Shown in pieces: positions 8,732-17,339 of a stretch of 64,000 bases of DNA (position 1 is the first letter of the stretch; the number at the start of each line of letters is the position of its first letter). Source of the stretch: Telluribacter humicola (GTDB lineage: Bacteria > Bacteroidota > Bacteroidia > Cytophagales > Spirosomataceae); contig NZ_JAFIQT010000001.1 in NCBI RefSeq assembly GCF_017355935.1, forward strand, positions 682,001 through 746,000. The letters run 5' to 3'. The translations under genes and the position numbers were made by a program. The notes beneath the pieces were generated by a model. It saw only the letters and a program-made list of their open reading frames with translations. It did not search any database and was not told the DNA's origin.

Positions 8732-9457
8732 CTAGGCATTCTTATTCCAGAATACATCCTTTACTTTCTCCTCTTCCTGTAAGGTAGAGAGCACGTTAAG
8801 TATGTGGTTGCGTCTGGTACCACGAACTTTAAGGTACACCGCTGACTCTTCATTTTCCTTCTCCACAGATAGGTTCAATATCTCTATCTTTTCATCTTCC
8901 ATGATGCGTTTGGCAACTGCCAGGGAATCGGAGCTGGTGGAGGTAAGAATCTTGATGGTCTGGTCCTGGTACTGCTTAAAAAACTTTTCCTGGATGTACT
9001 GCATAGCCCAGAGGATAAACACGGCAATGACCGTGGTAAGGACAGCCGCAAAGTACATACCTGAGCCGGTCGCCAAGCCCACCGCCGCTACTGCCCACAA
9101 GCCGGAGGCGGTAGTAAGACCCCGCACTTCCTGATTACGAAGAAACATAATAGTACCTGCTCCCAGAAAACCAATGCCGCTGATAACGCCCGATGCGATA
9201 CGTGAAGGGTCCAGTTCTACATTATCATGGCCTAATTCATCACTAAATCCGTACGTGGATACCAGCATGGCCAGCGTAGCGCCTACACATACCATCATGT
9301 GGGTTCGCAGTCCGGCGGCCCAGTCTTTTCGTTCCCTTTCCAGGCCCACAATACCACCCAGTAAAGCGGCTAGCAGGAGACGAGTAGCGATCTCTTCCCA
9401 GGAAATTGTGGGTACCATTTTCTTGTTATATTGGTGGATGAGTATTTGTGGAAACAA
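8732..9457 (-). CDS. MgtC/SapB family membrane protein
   Basis: Inner-membrane protein of the MgtC family, linked in other bacteria to growth at low magnesium and to regulation of ATP synthase. The 241 residues contain the family motif GLERERKDWAAGLRTHMMVCVGA near residues 38-60 and five hydrophobic segments up to about residue 150, with GIGFLGAGTIM in the third. A soluble C-terminal domain (about 160-241) has an ACT-like look. The start may instead be the Met at residue 14 (MVPTISWEE), which fits the family better. It stands alone between convergent and tandem neighbours, so context adds nothing. Confidence 0.88.
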   Translation of the reverse strand: MFPQILIHQYNKKMVPTISWEEIATRLLLAALLGGIVGLERERKDWAAGLRTHMMVCVGATLAMLVSTYGFSDELGHDNVELDPSRIASGVISGIGFLGAGTIMFLRNQEVRGLTTASGLWAVAAVGLATGSGMYFAAVLTTVIAVFILWAMQYIQEKFFKQYQDQTIKILTSTSSDSLAVAKRIMEDEKIEILNLSVEKENEESAVYLKVRGTRRNHILNVLSTLQEEEKVKDVFWNKNA

Positions 9458-9497
9458 CGCACCAAAACTATACCAGCGGGATTACTATACTTGTCTG

Positions 9498-10073
9498 CTA
9501 AGATTTTAAAATGTTATGGATACGCTCCTGTAGCACCGGGACAACTTCCTCCTCAAACCATGGATTACCGCGTAGCCAGAAGTCGTTGCGAGGGGATGGG
9601 TGAGGTAAGGGTATGTACTCCGGGAGGTAATCAGTGTAGTGGTGTACGGTATCAGTCAGGGTAGGCTGTGCGCGCTTGCCGAGGTAGTAACGCTGGGCGT
9701 ACTGACCGATGAGCAGCGTGAGTTGTACCTGCTTCATCTGTTGCCACAGCGGGGCGTGCCAGCGCGGAGCACATTCCGGGCGCGGTGGCAGATCGCCAGA
9801 CTTCCCTTTGCCGGGATAGCAAAAGCCCATGGGTACTATGGCAAACGTCTCCTCATTATAAAAAACGCTATCATCTACCCCCAGCCACCCGCGCAGTCGC
9901 TCTCCGCTGGCATCGTTCCAGGGTATACTGGTACGATGCACTCGAGTGCCCGGAGCCTGTCCAATTACTACGATCTGAGCCTTTGGATGAGCCACTACTA
10001 CCGGGTTAGGCCCCAGCTGCAGTACCGGCTGGCAGAGTGTACAGCCCCTGATTTCCTGTAAGAGTTCTTTCAT
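9498..10073 (-). CDS. Uracil-DNA glycosylase family protein with four-cysteine cluster motif
   Basis: Base-excision repair glycosylase fold. Motif A is GQAPGTRVH, close to the GEAPG of family 4 enzymes, and the C-terminal motif is LPHPSPRN. The cysteines follow C-x2-C (GCTLC at the N-terminus), then C-x15-C (MGFC ... PEC), which is the ligand pattern of the [4Fe-4S] cluster in family 4/5 enzymes. The start used is the Met just before KELLQEIRGC (191 residues), because family members begin close to the CxxC; an in-frame ATG at 10097 would add eight residues. It overlaps no neighbour and is transcribed away from the quinone oxidoreductase gene. Real uracil excision activity is likely, but not provable from motifs. 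Confidence 0.82.
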   Translation of the reverse strand: MKELLQEIRGCTLCQPVLQLGPNPVVVAHPKAQIVVIGQAPGTRVHRTSIPWNDASGERLRGWLGVDDSVFYNEETFAIVPMGFCYPGKGKSGDLPPRPECAPRWHAPLWQQMKQVQLTLLIGQYAQRYYLGKRAQPTLTDTVHHYTDYLPEYIPLPHPSPRNDFWLRGNPWFEEEVVPVLQERIHNILKS

Positions 10074-10191
10074 AAGAACATAAGAACGCCACATCAACCT
10101 TTTTTATTCATTTTAAAAACAGCTAACCTTATTGTTGGGTATAATGAAGAAAGTAGTTTATTATCCAGCTATTCCAAATTACCTACTAACC

Positions 10192-11172
10192 ATGCAGGCT
10201 ATACTACTTAAAGAACCCGGCTCCGCCGATCAGCTATACCTGGGCGAGTACCTAACTCCTGAGCCTGGACCAAACGAGATACTGATACGTGTTCAGGCCA
10301 CAGCACTCAACCGGGCGGATCTGTTACAACGAGAAGGCAAATATCCACCTCCGGCGGGCGCTAGTTCGATCCTGGGGTTGGAAGTGTCCGGTGTGGTAGA
10401 AGCAGTAGGAGAAAGTGTCACACGCTGGCAGGTGGGGGACCGGGTATTTGGGCTCATACCGGGTGGAGGATACGCGCAGTACACGGTCATGCACCAGGAC
10501 ATGGCCATGCCTATACCGAGTACCTGGAATTTCGTAGATGCAGCCGCCATACCCGAGGTATACCTAACGGCTTTCCAGGCCCTCGGCTGGATTGCCTACG
10601 TACAGCCGGGCGAAACGGTGTTGCTTCATGCCGGAGCCAGTGGCGTGGGAACGGCAGCCATCCAACTGGTACACGCCATGGGAGCCGATGTAATCGTAAC
10701 GAGCTCTGCCAGTAAGCATGACCTATGCCGGCAACTAGGGGCAAAGCACGCCATAGATTACCACAAAGGCCCTTTTCTAGATGAGTTGTTGTCAGTAACT
10801 AACGGTCAGGGGGTTGATGTGATTGTAGATCCCGTAGGAGGCGATTACTTCACCCAGAATATAAAAGCCTTGAAACTCGATGGACGGCTTGTCATGCTAG
10901 CCGTGATGGGAGGGGCCAAAGTACCGGAAGTCAACCTAGGGCCTATCCTATTCAAACGATTGCAGATAACAGGATCAACGCTACGCTCCCGCTCGTTGGA
11001 GTACCAGATCCAGCTTACGCAGGATTTTATGGACTTCGCCTATAATCGGTTTCAGAGCGGAATGTTAAAACCCGTTATTGATACCGTTTTTAGTTGGCAG
11101 GACGTGGCCGAGGCGCATCGCTACATGGAGGCTAACCAGAACACCGGTAAGATCGTACTAAGAGTAGGGTAG
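10192..11172 (+). CDS. NAD(P)H-quinone oxidoreductase, zinc-free MDR family (PIG3-like)
   Basis: Medium-chain dehydrogenase/reductase family enzyme that reduces quinones with NADPH. The start at ATG 10192 gives MQAILLKEPG, the usual beginning of this subfamily; the open frame extends back to 10132 but those residues look like leader. It has the N-terminal GroES-like fold (LNRADLLQREGKYPPPAG, about 40-57) and a Rossmann domain with LLHAGASGVGTAAIQL (about 142-157). The zinc-ligand cysteines of the alcohol dehydrogenases are absent. Length of 326 matches the family. It is followed 65 bp later by the M20 amidohydrolase gene in the same direction. The physiological substrate is unknown. Confidence 0.88.
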   Translation: MQAILLKEPGSADQLYLGEYLTPEPGPNEILIRVQATALNRADLLQREGKYPPPAGASSILGLEVSGVVEAVGESVTRWQVGDRVFGLIPGGGYAQYTVMHQDMAMPIPSTWNFVDAAAIPEVYLTAFQALGWIAYVQPGETVLLHAGASGVGTAAIQLVHAMGADVIVTSSASKHDLCRQLGAKHAIDYHKGPFLDELLSVTNGQGVDVIVDPVGGDYFTQNIKALKLDGRLVMLAVMGGAKVPEVNLGPILFKRLQITGSTLRSRSLEYQIQLTQDFMDFAYNRFQSGMLKPVIDTVFSWQDVAEAHRYMEANQNTGKIVLRVG

Positions 11173-11237
11173 GTGTGAATTCCGCAGCCAACGGATTTCT
11201 TCATATATTTACCCTTATTAAATATCGATACTAACCT

Positions 11238-12434
11238 ATGTCTGACCTTCACCAGAAAATAAAACTACTTGCTAAGGATTACGTAGCTGATGTGACCGCC
11301 AATCGTCACCACCTGCATAGGAACCCCGAGCTCTCATTCAACGAACATAAAACGGCCCGCTTTGTAGCCGATCAGCTTCGGTCGCTGGGCCTCGAGCCGC
11401 AGGAAGGTGTAGCAGGTACCGGTGTAGTAGCTCTTATCGAAGGCCGCAACCCGTCGAGCCGAATAGTAGGCCTGCGAGCCGATATGGATGCGTTACCCAT
11501 TCATGAAGCCAATGATGTACCCTACAAGTCGCAGGTGCCGGGCGTGATGCACGCGTGCGGCCACGATGTACATACCTCCTCCTTGCTGGGGACGGCACGT
11601 ATTCTGCAGCAACTGCGAGGAGAGTTTGAGGGAACGGTGAAACTGGTATTCCAGCCAGCCGAGGAGAAAGCCCCCGGTGGAGCCTCGTTGATGATAAAAG
11701 AAGGCGTACTGGACAATCCCAAGCCGACCAGCATGGTAGGACAGCACGTGGCGCCTAACGTACCGGTAGGTAAGATAGGCTTCCGTGAAGGTATGTACAT
11801 GGCCAGTACCGACGAGCTGTACCTGACCGTAAAAGGTAAAGGTGGACACGGGGCTATGCCCGATCAACTCATTGATCCGGTACTAATGGCCTCTCATATC
11901 ATCGTGGCCCTGCAGCAGATCATTAGCCGCCACCGCAAACCAGCCAATCCATCGGTACTTTCTTTTGGTCGTTTTATAGCCGATGGCGTGACCAATGTGA
12001 TTCCTAACGAGGTGACCATCCAGGGTACCTGGCGGTGTATGGATGAGGAGTGGCGGGAGGAAGGGCTGCGTAAAATGAAAAAGATGGCCGAAGGCATGGC
12101 CGATGCTATGGGCGGTAGCTGTGAGTTTGAAGTAGTAAAAGGCTACCCTTTCCTGAAAAACCACCCCGAACTGACCCGCCGTATGAAAGCCGCCGCCGTA
12201 GAATACATGGGAGCCGAGAACGTAGTAGATCTGGATCTGTGGATGGCGGGTGAGGACTTTGCCTTCTACTCGCAGGTAGTAGATGCGTGCTTCTACCGGC
12301 TGGGGACTCGCAACGAAGCCAGAGGCATTATCTCCGGTGTACATACACCTACATTTGATATCGACGAAGAGGCCTTGGAAATAGGGCCGGGGCTAATGAG
12401 TTGGCTGGCTATTCGTGAACTTAACCAACGCTAA
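11238..12434 (+). CDS. M20 family amidohydrolase (hippurate / N-acyl amino acid hydrolase type)
   Basis: Zinc-dependent hydrolase removing acyl groups from N-acyl amino acids or related amides. The 398 residues show the M20D pattern: HHLHRNPELSFNE near 30, GLRADMDALPI near 80, the zinc site MHACGHDVHTSSLLG near 102-116, FQPAEEKAPGGA near 140, and LWMAGEDFAFYS near 335. Two domains, catalytic and lid, have normal proportions. It has no signal peptide, so it is cytoplasmic. The next gene begins 2 nt after the stop, which suggests co-transcription with a secreted protein of unknown role. Confidence 0.9.
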   Translation: MSDLHQKIKLLAKDYVADVTANRHHLHRNPELSFNEHKTARFVADQLRSLGLEPQEGVAGTGVVALIEGRNPSSRIVGLRADMDALPIHEANDVPYKSQVPGVMHACGHDVHTSSLLGTARILQQLRGEFEGTVKLVFQPAEEKAPGGASLMIKEGVLDNPKPTSMVGQHVAPNVPVGKIGFREGMYMASTDELYLTVKGKGGHGAMPDQLIDPVLMASHIIVALQQIISRHRKPANPSVLSFGRFIADGVTNVIPNEVTIQGTWRCMDEEWREEGLRKMKKMAEGMADAMGGSCEFEVVKGYPFLKNHPELTRRMKAAAVEYMGAENVVDLDLWMAGEDFAFYSQVVDACFYRLGTRNEARGIISGVHTPTFDIDEEALEIGPGLMSWLAIRELNQR

Positions 12435-12436
12435 GC

Positions 12437-13315
12437 ATGAGTAGACGTTGGATACTCGCCTGGTTTTGCTGTTTGGTAGTTGAGATAACTTTTGGACAGT
12501 CGGTACAGGGGCGTGTGGTAAATTACATAACAGGTGCCCCCGTAGCCTATGCCCTGGTGACTAACGATACCCGTAATACAGGTATCTATACCGATACCAG
12601 TGGCTTATTTCGCTGGCCAGGTTCATCGGATGGACTGCTCATTTCTGCTCCCGGCTATCAGACTTTACAAATAGAGAAGCTTAACTCTGATACCGCACTG
12701 ACGGTATCGCTGGTTGAGAAACCCCTCGCGTTAGATCAGATTCCAGCCTCCGCGTCTAGTAAACCTCATGTAGTACAAAAAGGGGCCTGGCGGAAGCGAC
12801 CAAGTGGGTATCTTAGTTCCTGTGAAGCGAGTCAACCGCGCGAAGTGGCTTTATATGTACCCAATGAGAAAAGTGAAGCCGGAGTTCTAAGAAAGATATC
12901 TTTTTACGTTTCTTCCAAAGGGAAGCAGAGAGCGCCAATCCGGGTACGCGTATATAAAAATAACAATGGAATGCCGGGGGAGGACCTGCTGGATGAAAAC
13001 GTAGTCGTAATGCCCGGGCGGCCCTGGTATCGCTGGAAGGATGTAATAATTGGACGCTATAATTTACCGGTACCCAAAGAGGGCTTCTTTGTGGCTTTAG
13101 AATGGTTACACTCGGAAAATAGCCCCTATGAAGGTGTAGACAGTACCGGAACAAAATGCTTCGGGCAGATCTTGGGTACTACCAATGAGTTTGACACGTG
13201 CCGGGGGTGGTACCGGACCAATGGCGGTAGCTGGAGCCAGGAGTCCTGTAAAGCCGGAGAAACCGGTAAGACAGCCAGCCCAATGATACGGGTAGAGTGG
13301 CTGAGCTACCGGTAG
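12437..13315 (+). CDS. Secreted protein with CarboxypepD_reg-like domain
   Basis: A 292-residue exported protein of unknown function. The signal peptide covers about residues 1-20 (ends VEITFGQ). The next 75 residues (VQGRVVNYITGAPVAYALV ... LVEKPLALD) match the carboxypeptidase-regulatory-like beta-sandwich typical of Bacteroidota surface proteins. The C-terminal half (about 130-292) starts with several polar residues and YVPNEKSEAGVLRKISFYV; it is probably another beta-sandwich, with four Cys. It begins 2 nt after the amidohydrolase gene, so the two are likely in one transcript. No catalytic motif is visible. Confidence 0.72.
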   Translation: MSRRWILAWFCCLVVEITFGQSVQGRVVNYITGAPVAYALVTNDTRNTGIYTDTSGLFRWPGSSDGLLISAPGYQTLQIEKLNSDTALTVSLVEKPLALDQIPASASSKPHVVQKGAWRKRPSGYLSSCEASQPREVALYVPNEKSEAGVLRKISFYVSSKGKQRAPIRVRVYKNNNGMPGEDLLDENVVVMPGRPWYRWKDVIIGRYNLPVPKEGFFVALEWLHSENSPYEGVDSTGTKCFGQILGTTNEFDTCRGWYRTNGGSWSQESCKAGETGKTASPMIRVEWLSYR

Positions 13316-13328
13316 CATCTAGATAAAA

Positions 13329-13961
13329 TCAGTGAGGAAACGGGAGTTCGATACGTTCAGCTCCCGTTTCCTGTATATCTGCCAGACTAGCAGCAGTCGT
13401 GGCTGAGATTCCCACTCTCAGACCTGTATTTGTAGGCAATAGCTCCCGGAGGCGAGCGGCTTCGGGTAATAGAGAGCCTTCATCAAGCATTACCTTTATA
13501 TAGTCGGCACCGGCATCAGATAATGTTTTGAGTAGCCCGGGGAGCGTAGCGTTAGCGACCTGCTTTAATTCAAACCTTACTGTCAGGGGGACTTCCTGCT
13601 CGTGCAGCCACTTGGCAAACTTTACGGTCTCGATCTTAATCCACCCCGCCGAAGCCGACTGCCAGGCCGATACGTTAAGGGTAAGTTCGATGGCATTGGC
13701 CCCATCTTTTAAGGCGAGTTCTGCCTCTAACTGCTTGGCTTCGGTGCGCTGGTAACCATAGGGGTAACCTACTACCGTGATCAGCTCCGCTGCATGCGCT
13801 GGTCCCATGTCTCTTCTTAATTTTTTAGTCCAGAAGGGAGGTACTGCCAGAGCCGCCAGCTTATGTTCATTCACCAGACTTAGTGCCTGGTACATAGTAT
13901 CAACTGTAGCGGTAGGGCTGAGTACAGCCAGCTCAGTAAAGGACGGATAGTAGCTTGTCAT
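13329..13961 (-). CDS. DeoC-like (deoxyribose-phosphate aldolase family) protein, atypical active site
   Basis: TIM-barrel of the DeoC/FbaB aldolase family. VVGYPYG, AELALKDGANAIELTLNVS, VRFELKQV and GADYIKVMLDEG follow the strands of the DeoC barrel in order. The Schiff-base lysine (Lys167 in E. coli DeoC) seems kept in DYIKVML, but the usual TSTG after it is gone. The position of Asp102 (EVDVV) reads IELTL, and no lysine occurs after DYIK, so Lys201 is missing. Start is taken at the Met preceding TSYYPSF (210 residues); the open frame reaches back to 14003. It may be a divergent aldolase or a non-catalytic relative. The gene is convergent with the CarboxypepD_reg protein gene. Confidence 0.68.
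   Translation of the reverse strand: MTSYYPSFTELAVLSPTATVDTMYQALSLVNEHKLAALAVPPFWTKKLRRDMGPAHAAELITVVGYPYGYQRTEAKQLEAELALKDGANAIELTLNVSAWQSASAGWIKIETVKFAKWLHEQEVPLTVRFELKQVANATLPGLLKTLSDAGADYIKVMLDEGSLLPEAARLRELLPTNTGLRVGISATTAASLADIQETGAERIELPFPH
13335..13372. terminator. Terminator-like hairpin inside the 3' end of the DeoC-like gene
   Basis: A perfect 12-bp stem (AGGAAACGGGAG at 13335-13346 and complement at 13361-13372) with a 14-nt loop. It encodes the last residues of the DeoC-like protein and sits just past the stop of the convergent upstream gene. A short T-rich tail follows on the minus strand. Confidence 0.55.
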
Positions 13962-14040
13962 GCAGAAGTAGAGATGTAGTATTCTGATGACACAATAAGC
14001 CAATAAAATGTTTGCAGCGGGGGGACAGGTACTGTAACTA

Positions 14041-14079
14041 AAAAAGCTACAATAAATACGGTATTCATTGTAGCTTTTT
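14041..14079 (-). terminator. Rho-independent terminator of the glycosyltransferase gene
   Basis: Arms AAAAAGCTACAAT (14041-14053) and ATTGTAGCTTTTT (14067-14079) are perfect complements with a 13-nt loop. The A-rich left arm becomes the T-tract for the minus-strand glycosyltransferase transcript, whose stop codon is 17 bp away. Confidence 0.82.
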
Positions 14080-14096
14080 AGAGTATTTGAAGGCTT

Positions 14097-14873
14097 CTAC
14101 TCAGCAACAGGCTTTTGTGCGAGTGGTGCGTTTTCTCTCTTTTCAGGTATGTAGCTTCTGAAGAAGCTCCCGATCTTTAAGCTCATTACTCCCCAGATAG
14201 CTTCTTTAAATATACCGGCAGACATCTTGGATGCCCCTTTGGTACGATCCGTGAAAATGATAGGTACCTCGGTGATGCTGAACCCGTATTTCCAGGCATT
14301 GAATTTCATTTCGATCTGGAAAGCATACCCAATAAAGCGGATGCGGTCCAGCTGGATAGTCTGAAGTACACGACTGCGGTAGCAAATAAAGCCGGCAGTA
14401 GGGTCCATGATGGGCATGCCCGTAATCATACGAACATAGTAACCGGCAAAGTAAGACATCAGTACACGCCCTATGGGCCAGTTTACTACATTAACGCCTT
14501 TGATGTACCGTGATCCAACGGCTATATCGTGCCCCTCTTCGTGACAAGCCTGATACAGGCGTACCAGATCCTCAGGGTTATGTGAGAAGTCGGCATCCAT
14601 CTCAAACAGGTACTCGTACCCTCTGGCCAGTGCCCACTGAAACCCATGAATGTACGCTGTGCCAAGGCCCAGTTTGCCCTTTCGCTCAAGCATATGCAGT
14701 TGTGCAGGGTATTCATGTTGGAGCTCCTTTACTTTCAGGGCTGTACCATCTGGCGAGCCATCGTCTACGATGAGAACATGAAAGAGATGAGATAGCGAAA
14801 AAACCTTCCTGATGATGGCTTCGATATTTTCAATCTCATTGTAGGTAGGTATAATGACAATAGAGTTGCTCAA
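14097..14873 (-). CDS. Polyprenol-phosphate mannose synthase-like glycosyltransferase (GT2, DPM1 type)
   Basis: Family 2 glycosyltransferase that moves a sugar from a nucleotide donor to polyprenyl phosphate at the cytoplasmic face of the membrane. The protein starts with IVIIPTYNEIENIE and has the donor-binding IVDDGSPDGTA (about 35-45), the metal-binding EMDADFSHNPEDL (DxD, about 92-104) and DPTAGFICYR (about 163). At 258 residues it matches the soluble DPM1-type catalytic domain without the C-terminal membrane helices of DPMS/GtrB forms. The sugar, mannose or glucose, cannot be told from sequence. It stands alone, with its own terminator. Confidence 0.88.
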   Translation of the reverse strand: MSNSIVIIPTYNEIENIEAIIRKVFSLSHLFHVLIVDDGSPDGTALKVKELQHEYPAQLHMLERKGKLGLGTAYIHGFQWALARGYEYLFEMDADFSHNPEDLVRLYQACHEEGHDIAVGSRYIKGVNVVNWPIGRVLMSYFAGYYVRMITGMPIMDPTAGFICYRSRVLQTIQLDRIRFIGYAFQIEMKFNAWKYGFSITEVPIIFTDRTKGASKMSAGIFKEAIWGVMSLKIGSFFRSYIPEKRENAPLAQKPVAE

Positions 14874-14990
14874 GACTTTCTCGAATATTTTTTAGATTGA
14901 TAATGGAAAGCGTGGTAATTCCACCGCCATCTGGTCTATTGGAAAAACAGTAGTCGAATGAACCCCAAAAATCTCAAATATTAACAACAA

Positions 14991-15356
14991 TTACAGCTTG
15001 ATGTTGTTTTTCTTTTCGCGTGCTTCAATGTTTTTTACTACTTTTTCATAGATACGTGTCATATATTGCGGATGAGTGGTATAAAAAGCATAGCTTTCCT
15101 TATAGCGAAGCGTATCCACTTTGTGCTTTTTCCATATCTGCTTCTGGAGTTGGTTAAACACCATGGCTGACGAATCCAGCGACTGTAGCTGCAAACGGGA
15201 CACCCGTGACTCGGCCAGGTGAATATCAGCCAGTATTGCCGCCATTTTATCTTCCGCAATAATATCCTTGGGAGGTTGCTCTTCCGAATCGCACGCCATA
15301 AGCATTAGGAGCAGACAAGCCAGTACCTGACGTGGTAAAAAAAGGATTCGACGCAT
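14991..15356 (-). CDS. DUF4296 domain lipoprotein
   Basis: Small lipoprotein (121 residues) of a family found in Bacteroidota and without known function. The signal sequence ends in a lipobox (LLMLMAC, Cys about 22). The mature part has the typical DUF4296 layout: an ILADIHLAESR helix near 45, then a long helical stretch with YKESYAFYTTHPQYMTRIYEKV (about 85-106) and a basic tail. It is divergent from the DUF58/BatA locus and separated from it by about 80 bp. Confidence 0.8.
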   Translation of the reverse strand: MRRILFLPRQVLACLLLMLMACDSEEQPPKDIIAEDKMAAILADIHLAESRVSRLQLQSLDSSAMVFNQLQKQIWKKHKVDTLRYKESYAFYTTHPQYMTRIYEKVVKNIEAREKKNNIKL

Positions 15357-15373
15357 GATCTTTACAAATTAGC

Positions 15374-15381
15374 TATCTTTG
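15374..15381 (+). promoter_or_regulatory. Candidate -7 box of the DUF58/BatA locus
   Basis: TATCTTTG matches the Bacteroidota -7 consensus TAnnTTTG and lies 57 nt before the DUF58 start. No good -33 box is found at the right distance, so confidence is low. Confidence 0.3.
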
Positions 15382-15437
15382 TTTTATACGCTCAACGCTG
15401 CAAAGTTGGTGATTCTTTTGCAGAACCTGTATTTATT

Positions 15438-16331
15438 ATGTTCGAACAGTTTTTATCAAAGCTCCGTAGGTACGAGATCCGGATGCGCAAAGCGGTTAAC
15501 AGCGAGCGTCATGGCAACTTCCATTCGGTGTTTAAAGGGTCGGGGCTTGAGTTTGACGATCTGCGGCTCTACCAGTATGGGGACGATGTACGGACGATCG
15601 ACTGGAACACCTCAGCCAAAGGGCATGGTACCTATATCAAGATATTTAAGGAAGAGAAAGAACAGACGGTGTTTTTCATGGTGGATGTAAGTGCCTCCCA
15701 GGAAGTAGGAGATGCTATACGCCAGAAGATTGATGCGTCTAAGGAGATATGTGGGGTATTGACTTTGGCGGCTATACGGGAAGCCAGCCGGGTAGGGATG
15801 CTTTGCTTTACCGACCGAAAAGAAAAGTACATCCGCCCTTCTGATGGGATGAAACATGGGTACAGCCTGATATCAGAACTGTTTAAGCTTCAGCCCGAGT
15901 CATCAAAGACAAACCTGTCAGAGGCTATCCTGCTGGCCTTGAATGTACTGAAAAGGCGGAGTCTGGTGTTTCTGATATCTGATTTTATTGATAAGGATTA
16001 CGAGCATAACCTGAAAGCACTGGCGCGTAAGCATGACCTGATTGTGATTCATGTGCATGATCAGCGGGAAACCAATCTGCCTAAGCTGGGAATTATTCCC
16101 GTCTATGATGCGGAGCGTCAGAGTATGGTATGGATCAATACTTCGTCGTCACGTTACCGGGTGGCCATGAGAGATCAGTACGCCAAGCGTCGTCAGGAGC
16201 TGGAGCGGCTTTGCCGGCAGAATAAGGCCGATTACCTTTCGTTAAATACCCGTGAAGACTACGTCCCCGCCCTGATACGATTATTCAGGGTAAGACGTTA
16301 CGTCAAGGGTACATCCCCTAACCATGCCTGA
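15438..16331 (+). CDS. DUF58 domain protein (vWA-like, Bat/MoxR-associated)
   Basis: Cytoplasmic protein of the DUF58 family, which normally works with a MoxR AAA+ ATPase. The N-terminal part carries the family signature SVFKGSGLEFDDLRLYQ (about 30-46) and DDVRTIDWNTSAKG. The C-terminal part has a von Willebrand A-like fold with VFFMVDVSASQ (DxSxS, about 78). Length is 297, as usual. The next genes in the same direction are a BatD-like membrane protein and a BatA-type protein, giving the layout of the aerotolerance locus. A moxR gene would be expected just upstream, but the upstream gene here is a divergent DUF4296 lipoprotein gene. Confidence 0.87.
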   Translation: MFEQFLSKLRRYEIRMRKAVNSERHGNFHSVFKGSGLEFDDLRLYQYGDDVRTIDWNTSAKGHGTYIKIFKEEKEQTVFFMVDVSASQEVGDAIRQKIDASKEICGVLTLAAIREASRVGMLCFTDRKEKYIRPSDGMKHGYSLISELFKLQPESSKTNLSEAILLALNVLKRRSLVFLISDFIDKDYEHNLKALARKHDLIVIHVHDQRETNLPKLGIIPVYDAERQSMVWINTSSSRYRVAMRDQYAKRRQELERLCRQNKADYLSLNTREDYVPALIRLFRVRRYVKGTSPNHA

Positions 16332-16377
16332 GTGCAAGAGTAGGTCACCCCTCCGTCTTTAACTATACGATTACAGT

Positions 16378-17331
16378 TTGTTTCTTCTTAGTTACATACA
16401 TTCCCGGATTCGTCACCTTGCTTTACCAGTGGTAGTTGGTCTGTTCCTGGTACTACTGGCTCAGGTAGTACTAGCGCAATCTGACAGACCCAAGGGAAAG
16501 TTTATGACTGATACCATTCGGGTTGGAAAGCCTTTCTTCTATTCACTCAGCTATCGGCATGATCCGGCACAGGAAGTCTTTTTCCCGGATACAACGTTTA
16601 ATTTTTCTCCTTTTCAGGTACTCGGTCAGGAATACTTCATTACGCAGACGGATGAACGCGGAAGTCTCGACAGTACCGTTTATAAACTCATATCCTTTGA
16701 GGTAACACCCATCCAGCTCCTTTCTTTGCCGGTGTTCGTCATGAACAACAGCGATTGTACCGCGGTGTACACAGCTCCCGATACCGTCTTGTTGCGCCTG
16801 CTGCCCGAGGTGGTTAAAAACGACAGCCTGGCTCTGCAGGCCGAGACCAAAGTGCTACCTTTGCGCCGGCAGTTCAACTATTCCGTATTTCTAGGGGTAG
16901 TAGCCGCAGTGACGGGCATTAGCCTGCTTATATACTGGCTGTTTGGGCGTAGTATCAACCGGCAGTGGCAGATGTTTCAGCTACAGCGGAGGCACCGGGA
17001 ATTTGTTCGTACCTTCAACCGGCTCAACCGCAACGCACGGGAGCGTAATAGTGTGTCGGACGCCGAAAAGGCCGTAATCGTGTGGAAAAAGTACCTGGAG
17101 CGGGTGGAAGAAAAACCCTTCGCTACCTACACCACCCGGGAGATTCTGGATAATATACCGGATGAACCCCTGGCCGATGCCCTGAAAGATATTGATGGTA
17201 CTATATACGGTCAGGTACGATCAAAAAATATGGATGTGTCCCTACAGGTGCTACGGACGGTTGCCTTGCGGTCGTACCGCCGCCGCCGTCGTGAAATTGC
17301 TCAGGTAGGCAAAGAAACAGTGGAAGCATAA
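16378..17331 (+). CDS. BatD-like single-span membrane protein of the Bat locus
   Basis: A 317-residue protein with a signal peptide (cleavage near VVLAQS, about 35), a periplasmic beta-rich domain (about 36-165) and one membrane helix (VFLGVVAAVTGISLLIYWLFG, about 172). A basic, helical cytoplasmic tail follows (about 195-317). The topology fits the BatD/DUF4381-like proteins that sit between DUF58 and BatA genes. The start must be TTG at 16378, because an in-frame stop lies 16 nt upstream and the next Met would delete the signal peptide. It is 46 bp after the DUF58 gene and 8 bp before batA, so it belongs to the operon. The role is inferred from position. Confidence 0.75.
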   Translation: MFLLSYIHSRIRHLALPVVVGLFLVLLAQVVLAQSDRPKGKFMTDTIRVGKPFFYSLSYRHDPAQEVFFPDTTFNFSPFQVLGQEYFITQTDERGSLDSTVYKLISFEVTPIQLLSLPVFVMNNSDCTAVYTAPDTVLLRLLPEVVKNDSLALQAETKVLPLRRQFNYSVFLGVVAAVTGISLLIYWLFGRSINRQWQMFQLQRRHREFVRTFNRLNRNARERNSVSDAEKAVIVWKKYLERVEEKPFATYTTREILDNIPDEPLADALKDIDGTIYGQVRSKNMDVSLQVLRTVALRSYRRRRREIAQVGKETVEA

Positions 17332-17339
17332 ATCAGATT

